Below are positions 9,615 to 18,677 of a DNA stretch of 64,000 nt, one piece after another. The notes beneath the pieces were generated by a model. It was not told where the DNA came from. It did no database searches and was given only the letters and a program-made list of their open reading frames with translations. The DNA is from Candidatus Poseidoniaceae archaeon (GTDB lineage Archaea > Thermoplasmatota > Poseidoniia > Poseidoniales > Poseidoniaceae), in assembly GCA_028822845.1 (NCBI GenBank), contig JAPKCS010000003.1:1-64000 (forward strand), written 5' to 3'. The position numbers and the translations under genes are program-made. The first letter of the stretch is position 1. Every line of letters begins with the position of its first letter.

Positions 9615-10730
9615 ATGGCAATCGAACACGACACACCATCCGCTGTTGAACCAGGGCGACCTGGCAGTGCGATGTACCCCGATAGCCCTCTTGGAGAGAA
9701 GGTCGAAGGAATTCCGACCGGGCGTGAAGTGGCTTGGGAACCCCTCGTCGATTACCGACGAAACGGTGTGTCAGAAACCACGATTCATGGCGCAGTGGCT
9801 TGGGCACACGGCGATGAGGTGATCCACTCTTTTGGAGGCAATGTTCTGTGTTATGGCCGGTCGATGATGAAGCCGTTCATGCTCAAGGCTTTCACCGAAG
9901 AATTAGCTGATGCCTCATGGGAACAAAAAGCAATTTCCGTGGCCTCACACAACGGCGACACCGAACACGTCGCTGCAGCTCAATCCCTGCTCGTCGAGGA
10001 AGAATGGCCCCTGATGCTCACGCCCCTCGATGTCCCTCTGATTCAATTTGGCCGTCAAGTACGTCGTCCACGCCGATGGTTCCACACCTGCTCTGGTGAG
10101 CATGCTGCGATCCTTCATGGCTGCCGCAAGAAAGGGTGGAATCGAGCGGGCTACACGCTGCCAACCCACGAAGTCTTCCATGCCTACATGGCGGAAATAC
10201 GCACCTACCTCGGCAAAGATTGGAAACCCCTGCGCATTGCCAAAGATGGCTGTGGGCTGCCGACTGTTTCCAACACCGTTTCTGAACTGGCGCAAATTTA
10301 TGCAGGCCTGGTTCGCGACAAGGACAAGGATTGGATTTGGGAAGCCATGGTTCGCCATCCAGATCTCGTCGGTGGATTCAATCGACTTGATTCCACTGTC
10401 CTCAAAGCAGGTGAAGGCAAGGTCATCGCCAAGGAAGGCGCTGATGGTTTGCTCGGTTTAGCAATCGAGCATCCAGATTACCCAAAGGGGCTCGGGATTG
10501 TCGTCAAAATCGCTCACGGTTGGAACTCACAAGCAACATGGTATGTCGCACGGGCGTTGCTTGGAGTGTTAGGAATTAACCTCCGAAACCCCTACCCACT
10601 TCACAGGCAGAAAGCCTTCATTGTTCCTGGTATTGTACCCGAACGCTACCTCGAGCGCCTTGAAACCCTCCCCACATGGGATGAATGGGACCCTGACCAA
10701 GACCGATGGTTGTACGATGTGGAGGTTTGA
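9615..10730 (+). CDS. Asparaginase II family protein (Rhizobium AnsA-like)
   Basis: VAWAHGDEVIHSFGG, GRSMMKPFMLKAF, SVASHNGDTEHVAAAQSLL, HTCSGEHAAILHGC and KDGCGLPTVSNTVSELAQIYA match the asparaginase II family. Confidence 0.8.
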   Translation: MAIEHDTPSAVEPGRPGSAMYPDSPLGEKVEGIPTGREVAWEPLVDYRRNGVSETTIHGAVAWAHGDEVIHSFGGNVLCYGRSMMKPFMLKAFTEELADASWEQKAISVASHNGDTEHVAAAQSLLVEEEWPLMLTPLDVPLIQFGRQVRRPRRWFHTCSGEHAAILHGCRKKGWNRAGYTLPTHEVFHAYMAEIRTYLGKDWKPLRIAKDGCGLPTVSNTVSELAQIYAGLVRDKDKDWIWEAMVRHPDLVGGFNRLDSTVLKAGEGKVIAKEGADGLLGLAIEHPDYPKGLGIVVKIAHGWNSQATWYVARALLGVLGINLRNPYPLHRQKAFIVPGIVPERYLERLETLPTWDEWDPDQDRWLYDVEV

Positions 10731-10732
10731 AC

Positions 10733-12184
10733 ATGCAAGAGGTGTTCAACTACATCGATGGTCAATTTTCTCCGTCTGCAGATGGTGGGCACCTCGAAAA
10801 CCTCAACCCTGCAACGGGTGAAGTCATTTCGACCATCCCCCGTTCGCTCCAAGCCGATGTTGAAAACGCAGCGAGTGCAGCCAACAGGGCCCAACCAGCA
10901 TGGAACGCACTGAGCCTTGAACAACGGGCAGTGTGGCTTGATCGCATCGCTGATGCCCTCGAGAAAAAGCATGAGCACATCGCCCAATCTGAATCATTGG
11001 ACACAGGAAAACCAATCGCGCTCGCTCGACGCGTTGATGCATCCCGTTCGGTTGATAATTTCCGGTTCTTCGCTGAATTTGCAAGGGAGCAAACGGAAAT
11101 GACCTTCAAAATGGACGATGCCATGAACTATGTTCATCGAAATGGACTCGGTGTGGTTGGATTGATCACGCCGTGGAACCTTCCGCTCTATCTGCTCTCA
11201 TGGAAGGTCGCCCCCGCCTTGTTGATGGGCAACACCATTGTTGCCAAGCCAAGCGAACTGACGCCGCTCACCGCCAATATTTTGGCAGAAACTCTGCATG
11301 AACTCAACCTCCCAAAGGGTGTGTTCAATCTGGTCCATGGACTTGGACCTGAAGTTGGTCAAGCCATCCTCGAGCACCCTGAAATCAAGGGTATTTCCTT
11401 CACCGGCGGCACCGCAACAGGGCGAATTGTTGCTGCCACAGCCGCACCCATGTTCAAGAAACTCTCATTGGAACTCGGTGGGAAGAATGCCACCATTATC
11501 TTGGACGATGCTGATCTGGCCATTGCCGTCAAAGGCGCGGTCCGTGCGGCGTTTACCAACTCCGGGCAAGTGTGTTTATGCGGCTCACGTTTGCTTGTTC
11601 AATCGTCCATTGCCGATGCATTCCTCCCCGCCTTCATCGCAGAAGTCGAAGCCATGAAGATCGGGGCGCCAAGCGATGAGACGTCTCAAATCAGCTCGAT
11701 TATTTCGATGGAACACCTCCACAAAGTCGAGTCATACATTGAACTCGCACTCCACGAAGGTGGCGACATCTTCACCGGAGGAACACGAACAATGACTGGT
11801 CCAGTTGGCCCCGATGCTCACGGTGCGTACTTGGCCCCCACCGTCATCGGTGGACTGAGCCATCTGTCCCGGTGTGCGACCGAGGAAATCTTTGGTCCAG
11901 TGGTCACCGTTCATATCTTTGACACACTTGAACAAGCCACAGAAATGGCGAACGCTACAGAATATGGTTTGGCGGGTTCAATATGGACAAGGGACACCGC
12001 ACAAGGGCGAGCCCTTGCTCAAACCATCGACACCGGCATCGTATGGATCAACACATGGCTGCATCGAGACTTACGCACACCCTTTGGTGGAGTGAAGAAC
12101 TCTGGTGTGGGTCGCGAAGGCGGGCAGTGGTCTCTTGGATTCTTTTCTGAGACCACAAACGTCTGCGTTCTTGACCCTAAATGA
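10733..12184 (+). CDS. Aldehyde dehydrogenase, ALDH8 / 2-aminomuconate-6-semialdehyde dehydrogenase-like
   Basis: RSVDNFRFFAEFAREQTEMT, VGLITPWNLPLYLLSWKVAPALLMGNTIVAKPSELT, LSLELGGKN, NSGQVCLCGSRLLVQSSI, TPFGGVKNSGVGREGG; these resemble the ALDH8A1/AmnC group. Confidence 0.85.
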   Translation: MQEVFNYIDGQFSPSADGGHLENLNPATGEVISTIPRSLQADVENAASAANRAQPAWNALSLEQRAVWLDRIADALEKKHEHIAQSESLDTGKPIALARRVDASRSVDNFRFFAEFAREQTEMTFKMDDAMNYVHRNGLGVVGLITPWNLPLYLLSWKVAPALLMGNTIVAKPSELTPLTANILAETLHELNLPKGVFNLVHGLGPEVGQAILEHPEIKGISFTGGTATGRIVAATAAPMFKKLSLELGGKNATIILDDADLAIAVKGAVRAAFTNSGQVCLCGSRLLVQSSIADAFLPAFIAEVEAMKIGAPSDETSQISSIISMEHLHKVESYIELALHEGGDIFTGGTRTMTGPVGPDAHGAYLAPTVIGGLSHLSRCATEEIFGPVVTVHIFDTLEQATEMANATEYGLAGSIWTRDTAQGRALAQTIDTGIVWINTWLHRDLRTPFGGVKNSGVGREGGQWSLGFFSETTNVCVLDPK

Positions 12185-12234
12185 TTCGACGCCGATGAAC
12201 ACATCTTCAAAAGCAGAGAGCCAGTAAAATATAC

Positions 12235-12966
12235 ATGAGCAATCAAGCCACCCTCCCATTGTTTGTCTTGCCCATGGTGTTGATGCCAGGGGAAGTACAG
12301 GAACTCAGGGTGTTTGAACCACGTTACCGACAAATGCTCGACGATTGTGTCCTCGACAACAAAAACTTCGGCTTGGTCATGAACGATCCATTTGAACCAG
12401 CGAACCACTGGGATGGACCAAGAAGCCACGGCTGCGAAGCAGAAATCTTGGAACATGACACCAAAGGGAGCAATCATTTCCTCTCCATTATTGGTCGGCG
12501 TCGCTTTATCGTTGAGGAAGTCATCGCACCCGCTCTGCCACCTTTTGAACACCCATCGATGGAAGCGCTGAATGAAGATGACGGGTTGTACCCTGATCTC
12601 CAAACATTGCTCAGCCACGTGCCGGAATCATCAACCCATGAGAAATTGTACATCGCAGCAAATGTGCGCTACTATGAGGATGAGGCACCAACCAGTGACG
12701 AACATCAAACAATGTTGCGTGAAATTTTAGATGGCGTCTTGAAGCGAATCGGAGCCATCCTCCGGATCGATGACACCACCCTCGATTCCTGGGTTGCAGA
12801 GCGCGTGGACCATGTGATTGATGAAAAGCCAACCTCAGTGTTCACGGTCGCTGCTCTTGTTCTCAACGGTCTCGAAGCAAAGCAGCAAGTCCTCGCAAGT
12901 GCTGATGCAGAGGAAGCATTGGCTGAATTAAATCACCAATTGTCTTCATTCTATGAGGAAGAATAA
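12235..12966 (+). CDS. LON substrate-binding (N-terminal) domain protein
   Basis: [43 protein letters not shown] and [11 protein letters not shown] match the Lon N-terminal domain; no AAA or protease domain follows. Confidence 0.8.
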   Translation: MSNQATLPLFVLPMVLMPGEVQELRVFEPRYRQMLDDCVLDNKNFGLVMNDPFEPANHWDGPRSHGCEAEILEHDTKGSNHFLSIIGRRRFIVEEVIAPALPPFEHPSMEALNEDDGLYPDLQTLLSHVPESSTHEKLYIAANVRYYEDEAPTSDEHQTMLREILDGVLKRIGAILRIDDTTLDSWVAERVDHVIDEKPTSVFTVAALVLNGLEAKQQVLASADAEEALAELNHQLSSFYEEE

Positions 12967-13018
12967 GCCTACAAGTTGCTGGCGAGGGTTTCAAAACACC
13001 CCCAACCGTGGGAGAACC

Positions 13019-13840
13019 ATGTCCGTACATCGCAATGCGCGCAAAGTAACGACACACACACTTCTGGAAATGAAGCGTGCTGAGGAAAAAATCACCATGC
13101 TCACCGCATACGATTATTCCCTAGCGAAGTTGGTTGACCAAGCAGGCGTCGATGTCATCCTCGTTGGAGACTCCGCCTCCAACGTCATGGCTGGACAAGT
13201 CACAACTGTACCAATGACCTTGGATCACATGATCTATCATGCACAATGTGTCCAACGGGCCGTTGACCGGGCATTAATTGTCGTCGATATGCCATTTGGA
13301 ACCTACCAAGGAAACTCAGCCATCGCCCTTGAATCGGCCATCCGCATTATGAAAGAAGCCGAGGGCCACGCTGTGAAACTTGAAGGCGGATCTGAAATCA
13401 TTCAATCCGTCGAGCGTATTTTGACCGCTGGAATCCCAGTGATGGGCCACCTTGGTCTCACCCCGCAATCCATCTACAAATTCGGCACCTACACCGTTCG
13501 TGCCAAAGAGGAAGAAGAAGCTGAAAAATTGATTTCCGATGCGAAGTTGCTTGAAGCGACAGGTTGCTTTGCCATTGTCCTTGAGAAAATCCCTCGAGAA
13601 TTGGCGAAGCGTGTTCAAGAATCAATCTCCATTCCTACCATCGGTATTGGAGCAGGTCCAGACTGCGATGGACAAGTGTTGGTGCTCCATGACTTGCTTG
13701 GTATCACCATGGATTTCTCACCCCGGTTCCTGCGTCGTTACCTCAACCTTGCAGAAGACATCAACTCAGCCATCACCAACTATTGCGAAGATGTACGGGC
13801 CGGAAGCTTCCCGAATGATTCGGAAAGTTACACCTCGTGA
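13019..13840 (+). CDS. panB: 3-methyl-2-oxobutanoate (ketopantoate) hydroxymethyltransferase
   Basis: [88 protein letters not shown]. Confidence 0.95.
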   Translation: MSVHRNARKVTTHTLLEMKRAEEKITMLTAYDYSLAKLVDQAGVDVILVGDSASNVMAGQVTTVPMTLDHMIYHAQCVQRAVDRALIVVDMPFGTYQGNSAIALESAIRIMKEAEGHAVKLEGGSEIIQSVERILTAGIPVMGHLGLTPQSIYKFGTYTVRAKEEEEAEKLISDAKLLEATGCFAIVLEKIPRELAKRVQESISIPTIGIGAGPDCDGQVLVLHDLLGITMDFSPRFLRRYLNLAEDINSAITNYCEDVRAGSFPNDSESYTS

Positions 13841-14323
13841 TCAGAGGATGTTGAACAGCACAACAGCGCCTGCGAAGGCACCCAAATCAATCCCCATGGC
13901 ATGCCATATGCCGTACGTAAATGGAGGCAACTGACGCCGTGCCCACATCATGGAAACGGAAACCCAAGCCAAGAAGATGGCGTACATGCCACAAAATAAA
14001 GCGCCCCAGCCCGACAACCAAACCACGCATAATGGGAGAGCGAGCGCGGCGAATCCTAAACTGTATTCAAAACAGCGTTTGAACGAAGTGTGAACCAAAA
14101 TTCGGTACATCAAGGGTGAAATCAACAAGGCCAAGAGCAACCCAAATTGCACCGGATTGGGCAGGTAGATTGATTCAAGATCGGATGAGTAGTTTTGCCA
14201 AGCACTTCCAAGCAACGAACCAATCAAGGCTGGGGCAAGAATATGCTTCAAACCGGTCTTAAGGTCGTCTTTGATGGTCAGCATTTCGACCTCATCCACG
14301 ATGATGCTCACCCCGTCCTCCAT
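13841..14323 (-). CDS. Uncharacterised multi-spanning membrane protein
   Basis: ORF 13841..14425, start uncertain; several hydrophobic segments (FGLLLALLISPLMYRILV, FAALALPLCVVWLSGWGALFCGMYAIFLAWVSV). Confidence 0.65.
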   Translation of the reverse strand: MEDGVSIIVDEVEMLTIKDDLKTGLKHILAPALIGSLLGSAWQNYSSDLESIYLPNPVQFGLLLALLISPLMYRILVHTSFKRCFEYSLGFAALALPLCVVWLSGWGALFCGMYAIFLAWVSVSMMWARRQLPPFTYGIWHAMGIDLGAFAGAVVLFNIL

Positions 14324-14423
14324 GACCCTTCGAAATCGCCGCCTTGTTTGAGCCTTGGGTCCATCATGTTTGCAGGGGTGAAACGCCGATGTCGATATAT
14401 CCCCCGAGCGCGTGGCTCTGTCC

Positions 14424-15326
14424 ATGACGCAAGGTGAAATCGTAGCGGGTTGTTTGGCACCCCATCCACCTCATTTGGTCTACGCCGAGAACCCACCTCA
14501 AAACGAACCCGTTGCAGAAGGCGGCTGGGAACAACTTCGATGGGGCTATGAACGCTTGAGAGATTCCCTCAAAGATGTGGAATACGATGCGATTGTTTTG
14601 CTATCACCCCATTGGCAAACCTATGTTGGAACCCATTTCCTCGGTCTTCCAAATTTCAAGAGCCTCTCCGTCGACCCTGTGTTTCCAAACCTGTTCCGCT
14701 ACCATTACGACCTCAACATCGATGTGGACCTGACTTCAAAGATCCATGACAAGGCCGCAAAAGCAGGCTTGACTGTCAAAATGATGGAGAATCCAGACTT
14801 CCGCGTGGATTATGGCACCATCACCACCGGCCACATGTTCAATCCAGCATGGGACAAGCCACTCGTGGTCATCTCGAGCAACCGTTCAAGAGATTACTAT
14901 TCGGTGGAAGTCATGCAAGAAATGATGATTGAACTCGGTAAAGTCACCCGGGAAGCTATTTTGGAAAGTGGCAAGAAGGTGGTCGTGATTGCGAGCAACT
15001 CCCTTTCACACCGCCATTTCACCACCGAGTCGGCCATTCCAGAAGACATGAGCAAGGAGCACATCACGAGCCATGCCATGCACCTGTGGGACATGCGCAT
15101 GATCAACTACTTCCGCACAGGCCAAGCGCAACGAATCCTCGATGAAATGCCTGAGTTCACTGAGCAAGCGATTGCGGAAAGCGATGGTGGAGGCTTGTCC
15201 TGGCTCCTTTCAACGCTTGACACTCCAAGCTACCCTGCGACACTGCACGGGTATGGAACGATCATCGGGACTGGAAACGCCATTGTCGAATGGCCAGAAC
15301 GAGACCACAAGGAGGCGAAACAATGA
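14424..15326 (+). CDS. LigB-family extradiol dioxygenase, beta-like (catalytic) subunit; 2-aminophenol 1,6-dioxygenase-like
   Basis: MTQGEIVAGCLAPHPPHLVYAENPPQNEP...YDAIVLLSPHWQTYVGTHFLG...VDYGTITTGHMFNPAWDKPLVVISSN...: class III extradiol dioxygenase motifs. ATGA overlap with the downstream gene. Confidence 0.8.
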   Translation: MTQGEIVAGCLAPHPPHLVYAENPPQNEPVAEGGWEQLRWGYERLRDSLKDVEYDAIVLLSPHWQTYVGTHFLGLPNFKSLSVDPVFPNLFRYHYDLNIDVDLTSKIHDKAAKAGLTVKMMENPDFRVDYGTITTGHMFNPAWDKPLVVISSNRSRDYYSVEVMQEMMIELGKVTREAILESGKKVVVIASNSLSHRHFTTESAIPEDMSKEHITSHAMHLWDMRMINYFRTGQAQRILDEMPEFTEQAIAESDGGGLSWLLSTLDTPSYPATLHGYGTIIGTGNAIVEWPERDHKEAKQ

Positions 15327-16738
15327 CTGAAGGTTCAATCGTTGGTTCATTCATTGTCCCAGTCCACCCTCACACCGTCTTAGCCCCTGAACAAAATGAG
15401 GGTTGGCAACGCTTGCGCGATGCGTTTGATGAAGCTGCTCAACGAATCAAGGACGCTGATGCTGATTTGTTGATCATCTATTCGACGACATGGCCGAGCA
15501 TCATCGGCCATCAAATTCAAGCCGATCCAAACCCGGAATGGGTGATGGTTGACAATGACTTCCACGACCTTGGCTCGATTCCATATTCATTCAACATCGA
15601 TGCTGATTTCGCCCATGCATGGAACGTAGCAAATGAGAAGCGGGGTTTGAAATCTCGAACAGTGAACTACACGGGTTTCCCCATTGATGTGGGTTCCGTC
15701 GTGGCCCTCAAATTACTGAATCCTGACAATGCCATCCCTGCTGTGATTGTTTCATCCAACGTCTATGCGAACCGGTCCGAAACCACAGTTCTGGCCAAAT
15801 CGTGCCTTGATGTGATCAAGGCCACCGGACGGAAAGCGGTTGCGATCACTGCAATGTCGCTATCGAACAGGATGTTCACCGCTCCAATCGATCCGAAAGA
15901 TGATCGGATTCATTCCCTGAAAGACGACGAATGGAATCGGAAGATCCTCGAATTCCTCGGCGAGGGCCGTTTGGAAGATGTTGGTCAACTCTCAAGGACC
16001 ATCCACCAGCAGATTCGAGTTCAGAAAGTCGTTGCGTTCAAGCCGATGTGGTGGCTTTCAGGCATGAACGATAACCGCAACAACCTCAGCGGCGAAGTCC
16101 TCGCTTACGAAGCAATTCACGGTGCTGGCGGGGCTGTTGTTCATCTTGATCCGACACCATCGGGTGCAGGTGACAAAGAATACGATGAAGATGATGTCGA
16201 ATTTTTCAGTGGCGAGCGAAACGTGCTCGATGCTGAAGAAGAGCATGAACTCATCGAGGATTCCGTAGCACCGACCTCAAGCGGTCCTGAACTTTGGGAA
16301 CCGACAACGGGTGAGCACTCAGTTAACAGTGAAGCCGCACCAAAACCAGTGGGTATGTACCCGCACGCTAGGAAGGTCGGAGATCTGCTGTACCTTTCGG
16401 GAGTCGGACCACGGCAACCGGGAACAAATGCCATCCCAGGTGGACCAATCTGTGATGAGAACGGCCAAGCGCTCGACTACGACATCAAAGCACAAACCAA
16501 AGCAGTCGTCGACAACATCACTCGTATCTTAGAAGAAGCCGGAGGATCGATCGAAGATGTTCTCGATGTGACTTCGTTCCTCGTCGACATGGATCGAGAT
16601 TTCAGTGGTTACAACGAAGTCTGGGCCGAGACACTTGGAAAGGTCGGTCCCACAAGGACCACGCTCGCTATTCGTGCCCTTCCAACACCAATTGCTGTTG
16701 AGATGAAAGTCATCGCTCGGGCACCGACGACTGAATGA
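15323..16738 (+). CDS. Fusion protein: LigB-like (aminophenol dioxygenase alpha-like) domain, acidic linker, RidA/YjgF-family (2-aminomuconate deaminase-like) domain
   Basis: N-terminal half MTEGSIVGSFIVPVHPHTVLAPEQNEGW...LLIIYSTTWPSIIGHQIQ...; linker about 16150-16310; C-terminal GMYPHARKVGDLLYLSGVGPRQPGTNAIPGG...DYDIKAQTKAVVDNITRILEEAGGSIEDVLDVTSFLVDM...GPTRTTLAIRALPTPIAVEMKVIA. SD-like AAGGAGG precedes the ATG. Confidence 0.85.
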   Translation: MTEGSIVGSFIVPVHPHTVLAPEQNEGWQRLRDAFDEAAQRIKDADADLLIIYSTTWPSIIGHQIQADPNPEWVMVDNDFHDLGSIPYSFNIDADFAHAWNVANEKRGLKSRTVNYTGFPIDVGSVVALKLLNPDNAIPAVIVSSNVYANRSETTVLAKSCLDVIKATGRKAVAITAMSLSNRMFTAPIDPKDDRIHSLKDDEWNRKILEFLGEGRLEDVGQLSRTIHQQIRVQKVVAFKPMWWLSGMNDNRNNLSGEVLAYEAIHGAGGAVVHLDPTPSGAGDKEYDEDDVEFFSGERNVLDAEEEHELIEDSVAPTSSGPELWEPTTGEHSVNSEAAPKPVGMYPHARKVGDLLYLSGVGPRQPGTNAIPGGPICDENGQALDYDIKAQTKAVVDNITRILEEAGGSIEDVLDVTSFLVDMDRDFSGYNEVWAETLGKVGPTRTTLAIRALPTPIAVEMKVIARAPTTE

Positions 16739-16847
16739 ATTTCCGTTTTTCGGGGGGTTGCATTCCTAAGTCTTCCACAAGCCTATATGATTTGGAGGTT
16801 TACCAAAGATTGTTGGAACTATACCATCACTTTTCCGGGGCAGCAGT

Positions 16848-18503
16848 ATGGACTTGAAAGGAACCGCAGAAAAACTCATTCACGGCGATGTCAAAGGCGC
16901 TATGCAGGATGTGGGGAAGGGTATTGAACGGACCCTCGGATTATCCGGCGTGATCATCATTTCCCTATCAGCAATGCTTGGATCTGGCCTCTTTGTGTTG
17001 CCATCTATGGCTGCTGACTTGATGGGAGATGGCATGTGGCTGGCATACGTTCTTGCAGCGACAGTCGTTCTTCCTGGAGCGATCTCCAAATCAGAAATGG
17101 CATCCGCACTGCCGGTCTCTGGTGGAACGTATGTCTATGTTGAACGGACCTATGGACCGCTGATTGGAACGATCACTGGATTGGGCCTGTGGGCATCATT
17201 CCTCCTCAAAGCTGCATTTGCCCTGATTGGTCTCTCTGCGTACATGTATGCTTTTACCTCATTTTTTGATGTTGAATTCAATACAATCAATGTTTCGCTC
17301 TCGGTTTTGGTCCTGGTTGTTGTGATCAATATTCTTGGTGTGAAAAAGATAAAATCAATACAAGCGCCAATCGTTGGTTCTGCCGTTGCGTTCCTCATTC
17401 TCCTTTCCATTGCGGCTCTGTTCATGGATTCGACAGACTTGGCCAGGCCAGGTAAGGCAGCCTTCGATACAGACACATTGCTCTTAGCAGAAACTGCAGC
17501 CCTGGTGTTTGTGGCCTATGCTGGAGTGACGAAGGTGGCTGCAATTGCGGGGGAAATCAAAAACCCCGGAAAGAACCTTCCGAATGGAATGTATTTGTCC
17601 CTGCTCTTTGCAACATTGCTCTACGCTGGAGTTGCCTATGTGTTGATGGCGGCACTGCCAGACCAATGGTGGATTCAAGACGGCCATACAGCCCAAGACC
17701 CGATCTTCATCTTCGCAACCCATGTCGGCGGTGAGACCGTTGGGCTCTTCGCTGCCGTGCTTGCCATATTCACAATGGCATCAATGGCTCTAGCAGGAAT
17801 TTTAGCCTCTTCACGCTACCTTTTCGCAATGTCACGCGATAGTCTTCTTCCTCAACTTTTTGAAGACTTGAACCCAAAATGGGAAACACCTCACTGGGCG
17901 ATCATATTCACTGGAGGCATGATGGCCTTTGCGATCGTATTCTTACCGGTCTACGACGTCGCTAAACTTGCTTCAGGATTCCAAATCATGGTGTTCATCG
18001 TCATCAATTCATGCGTCATCGTTCTCCGCCAACTCAAACGCAATCTAGAGTGGTATCAACCAACCTACAAAGGTCCGTTCTATCCAGTCATCCAACTGTG
18101 GGGAATCGTTGCTGGAGCCGCCCTCATATGGATGATGGGCGAGAAGGCATTCATCGGAGCAGGTGCAGCGGTCCTCATCGGCCTCATCACCTATTACGGA
18201 TACGGAAAGAAGCATTCGCACCCTCGAGAAACACCATTTGAATCATTCCGAAAACAGTTTACCAACCCAACGAAATCTGAACATGACCGCCGTATTTCGG
18301 TGTTCCATGCTGCGGACCTCGGTGGGAAAAACCACTTGACACTAAGTGAATTCCAACATGCCTTGGAATCACTGGATTTCGAATTCAAGTCCGATGAATC
18401 AAGGTTGATTTTCCATAAGTCTGATCTCAATGGGGACGGTTTTGTGGACATTGATGAGTTCATCACCACCTTCGAAAATGAGATCATCGAAGAAGAAGGC
18501 TGA
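16848..18503 (+). CDS. APC-superfamily amino-acid permease with C-terminal EF-hand pair
   Basis: LSGVIIISLSAMLGSGLFVLPSMAA...SGGTYVYVERTYGPLIGTITGLGLW (APC signatures, multiple TM), then C-terminal HAADLGGKNHLTLSEFQHALE (degenerate) and HKSDLNGDGFVDIDEFITTFE (canonical EF loop). Confidence 0.9.
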   Translation: MDLKGTAEKLIHGDVKGAMQDVGKGIERTLGLSGVIIISLSAMLGSGLFVLPSMAADLMGDGMWLAYVLAATVVLPGAISKSEMASALPVSGGTYVYVERTYGPLIGTITGLGLWASFLLKAAFALIGLSAYMYAFTSFFDVEFNTINVSLSVLVLVVVINILGVKKIKSIQAPIVGSAVAFLILLSIAALFMDSTDLARPGKAAFDTDTLLLAETAALVFVAYAGVTKVAAIAGEIKNPGKNLPNGMYLSLLFATLLYAGVAYVLMAALPDQWWIQDGHTAQDPIFIFATHVGGETVGLFAAVLAIFTMASMALAGILASSRYLFAMSRDSLLPQLFEDLNPKWETPHWAIIFTGGMMAFAIVFLPVYDVAKLASGFQIMVFIVINSCVIVLRQLKRNLEWYQPTYKGPFYPVIQLWGIVAGAALIWMMGEKAFIGAGAAVLIGLITYYGYGKKHSHPRETPFESFRKQFTNPTKSEHDRRISVFHAADLGGKNHLTLSEFQHALESLDFEFKSDESRLIFHKSDLNGDGFVDIDEFITTFENEIIEEEG

Positions 18504-18677
18504 CCTCTGAGAAGAACTGCTTTCAGAGAATGAGAGAACCAAACTGTGACCATTGAAAGAGTGGACTCACAACGGCAGAGTAAAACAGGTCGAACCACAA
18601 CTGGCTTGACCAACAAACGCCTGCAGCAATCAGGTACATCATGCCCGAATCCTCTTCGGAAGGCACCCAGTGTGTCA

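Noticed and set aside
16782-16792. CTATATGAT as a TATA box for the EF-hand permease
   Set aside because: Spacing to the ATG (about 60 nt) and sequence are ambiguous; not enough to call.
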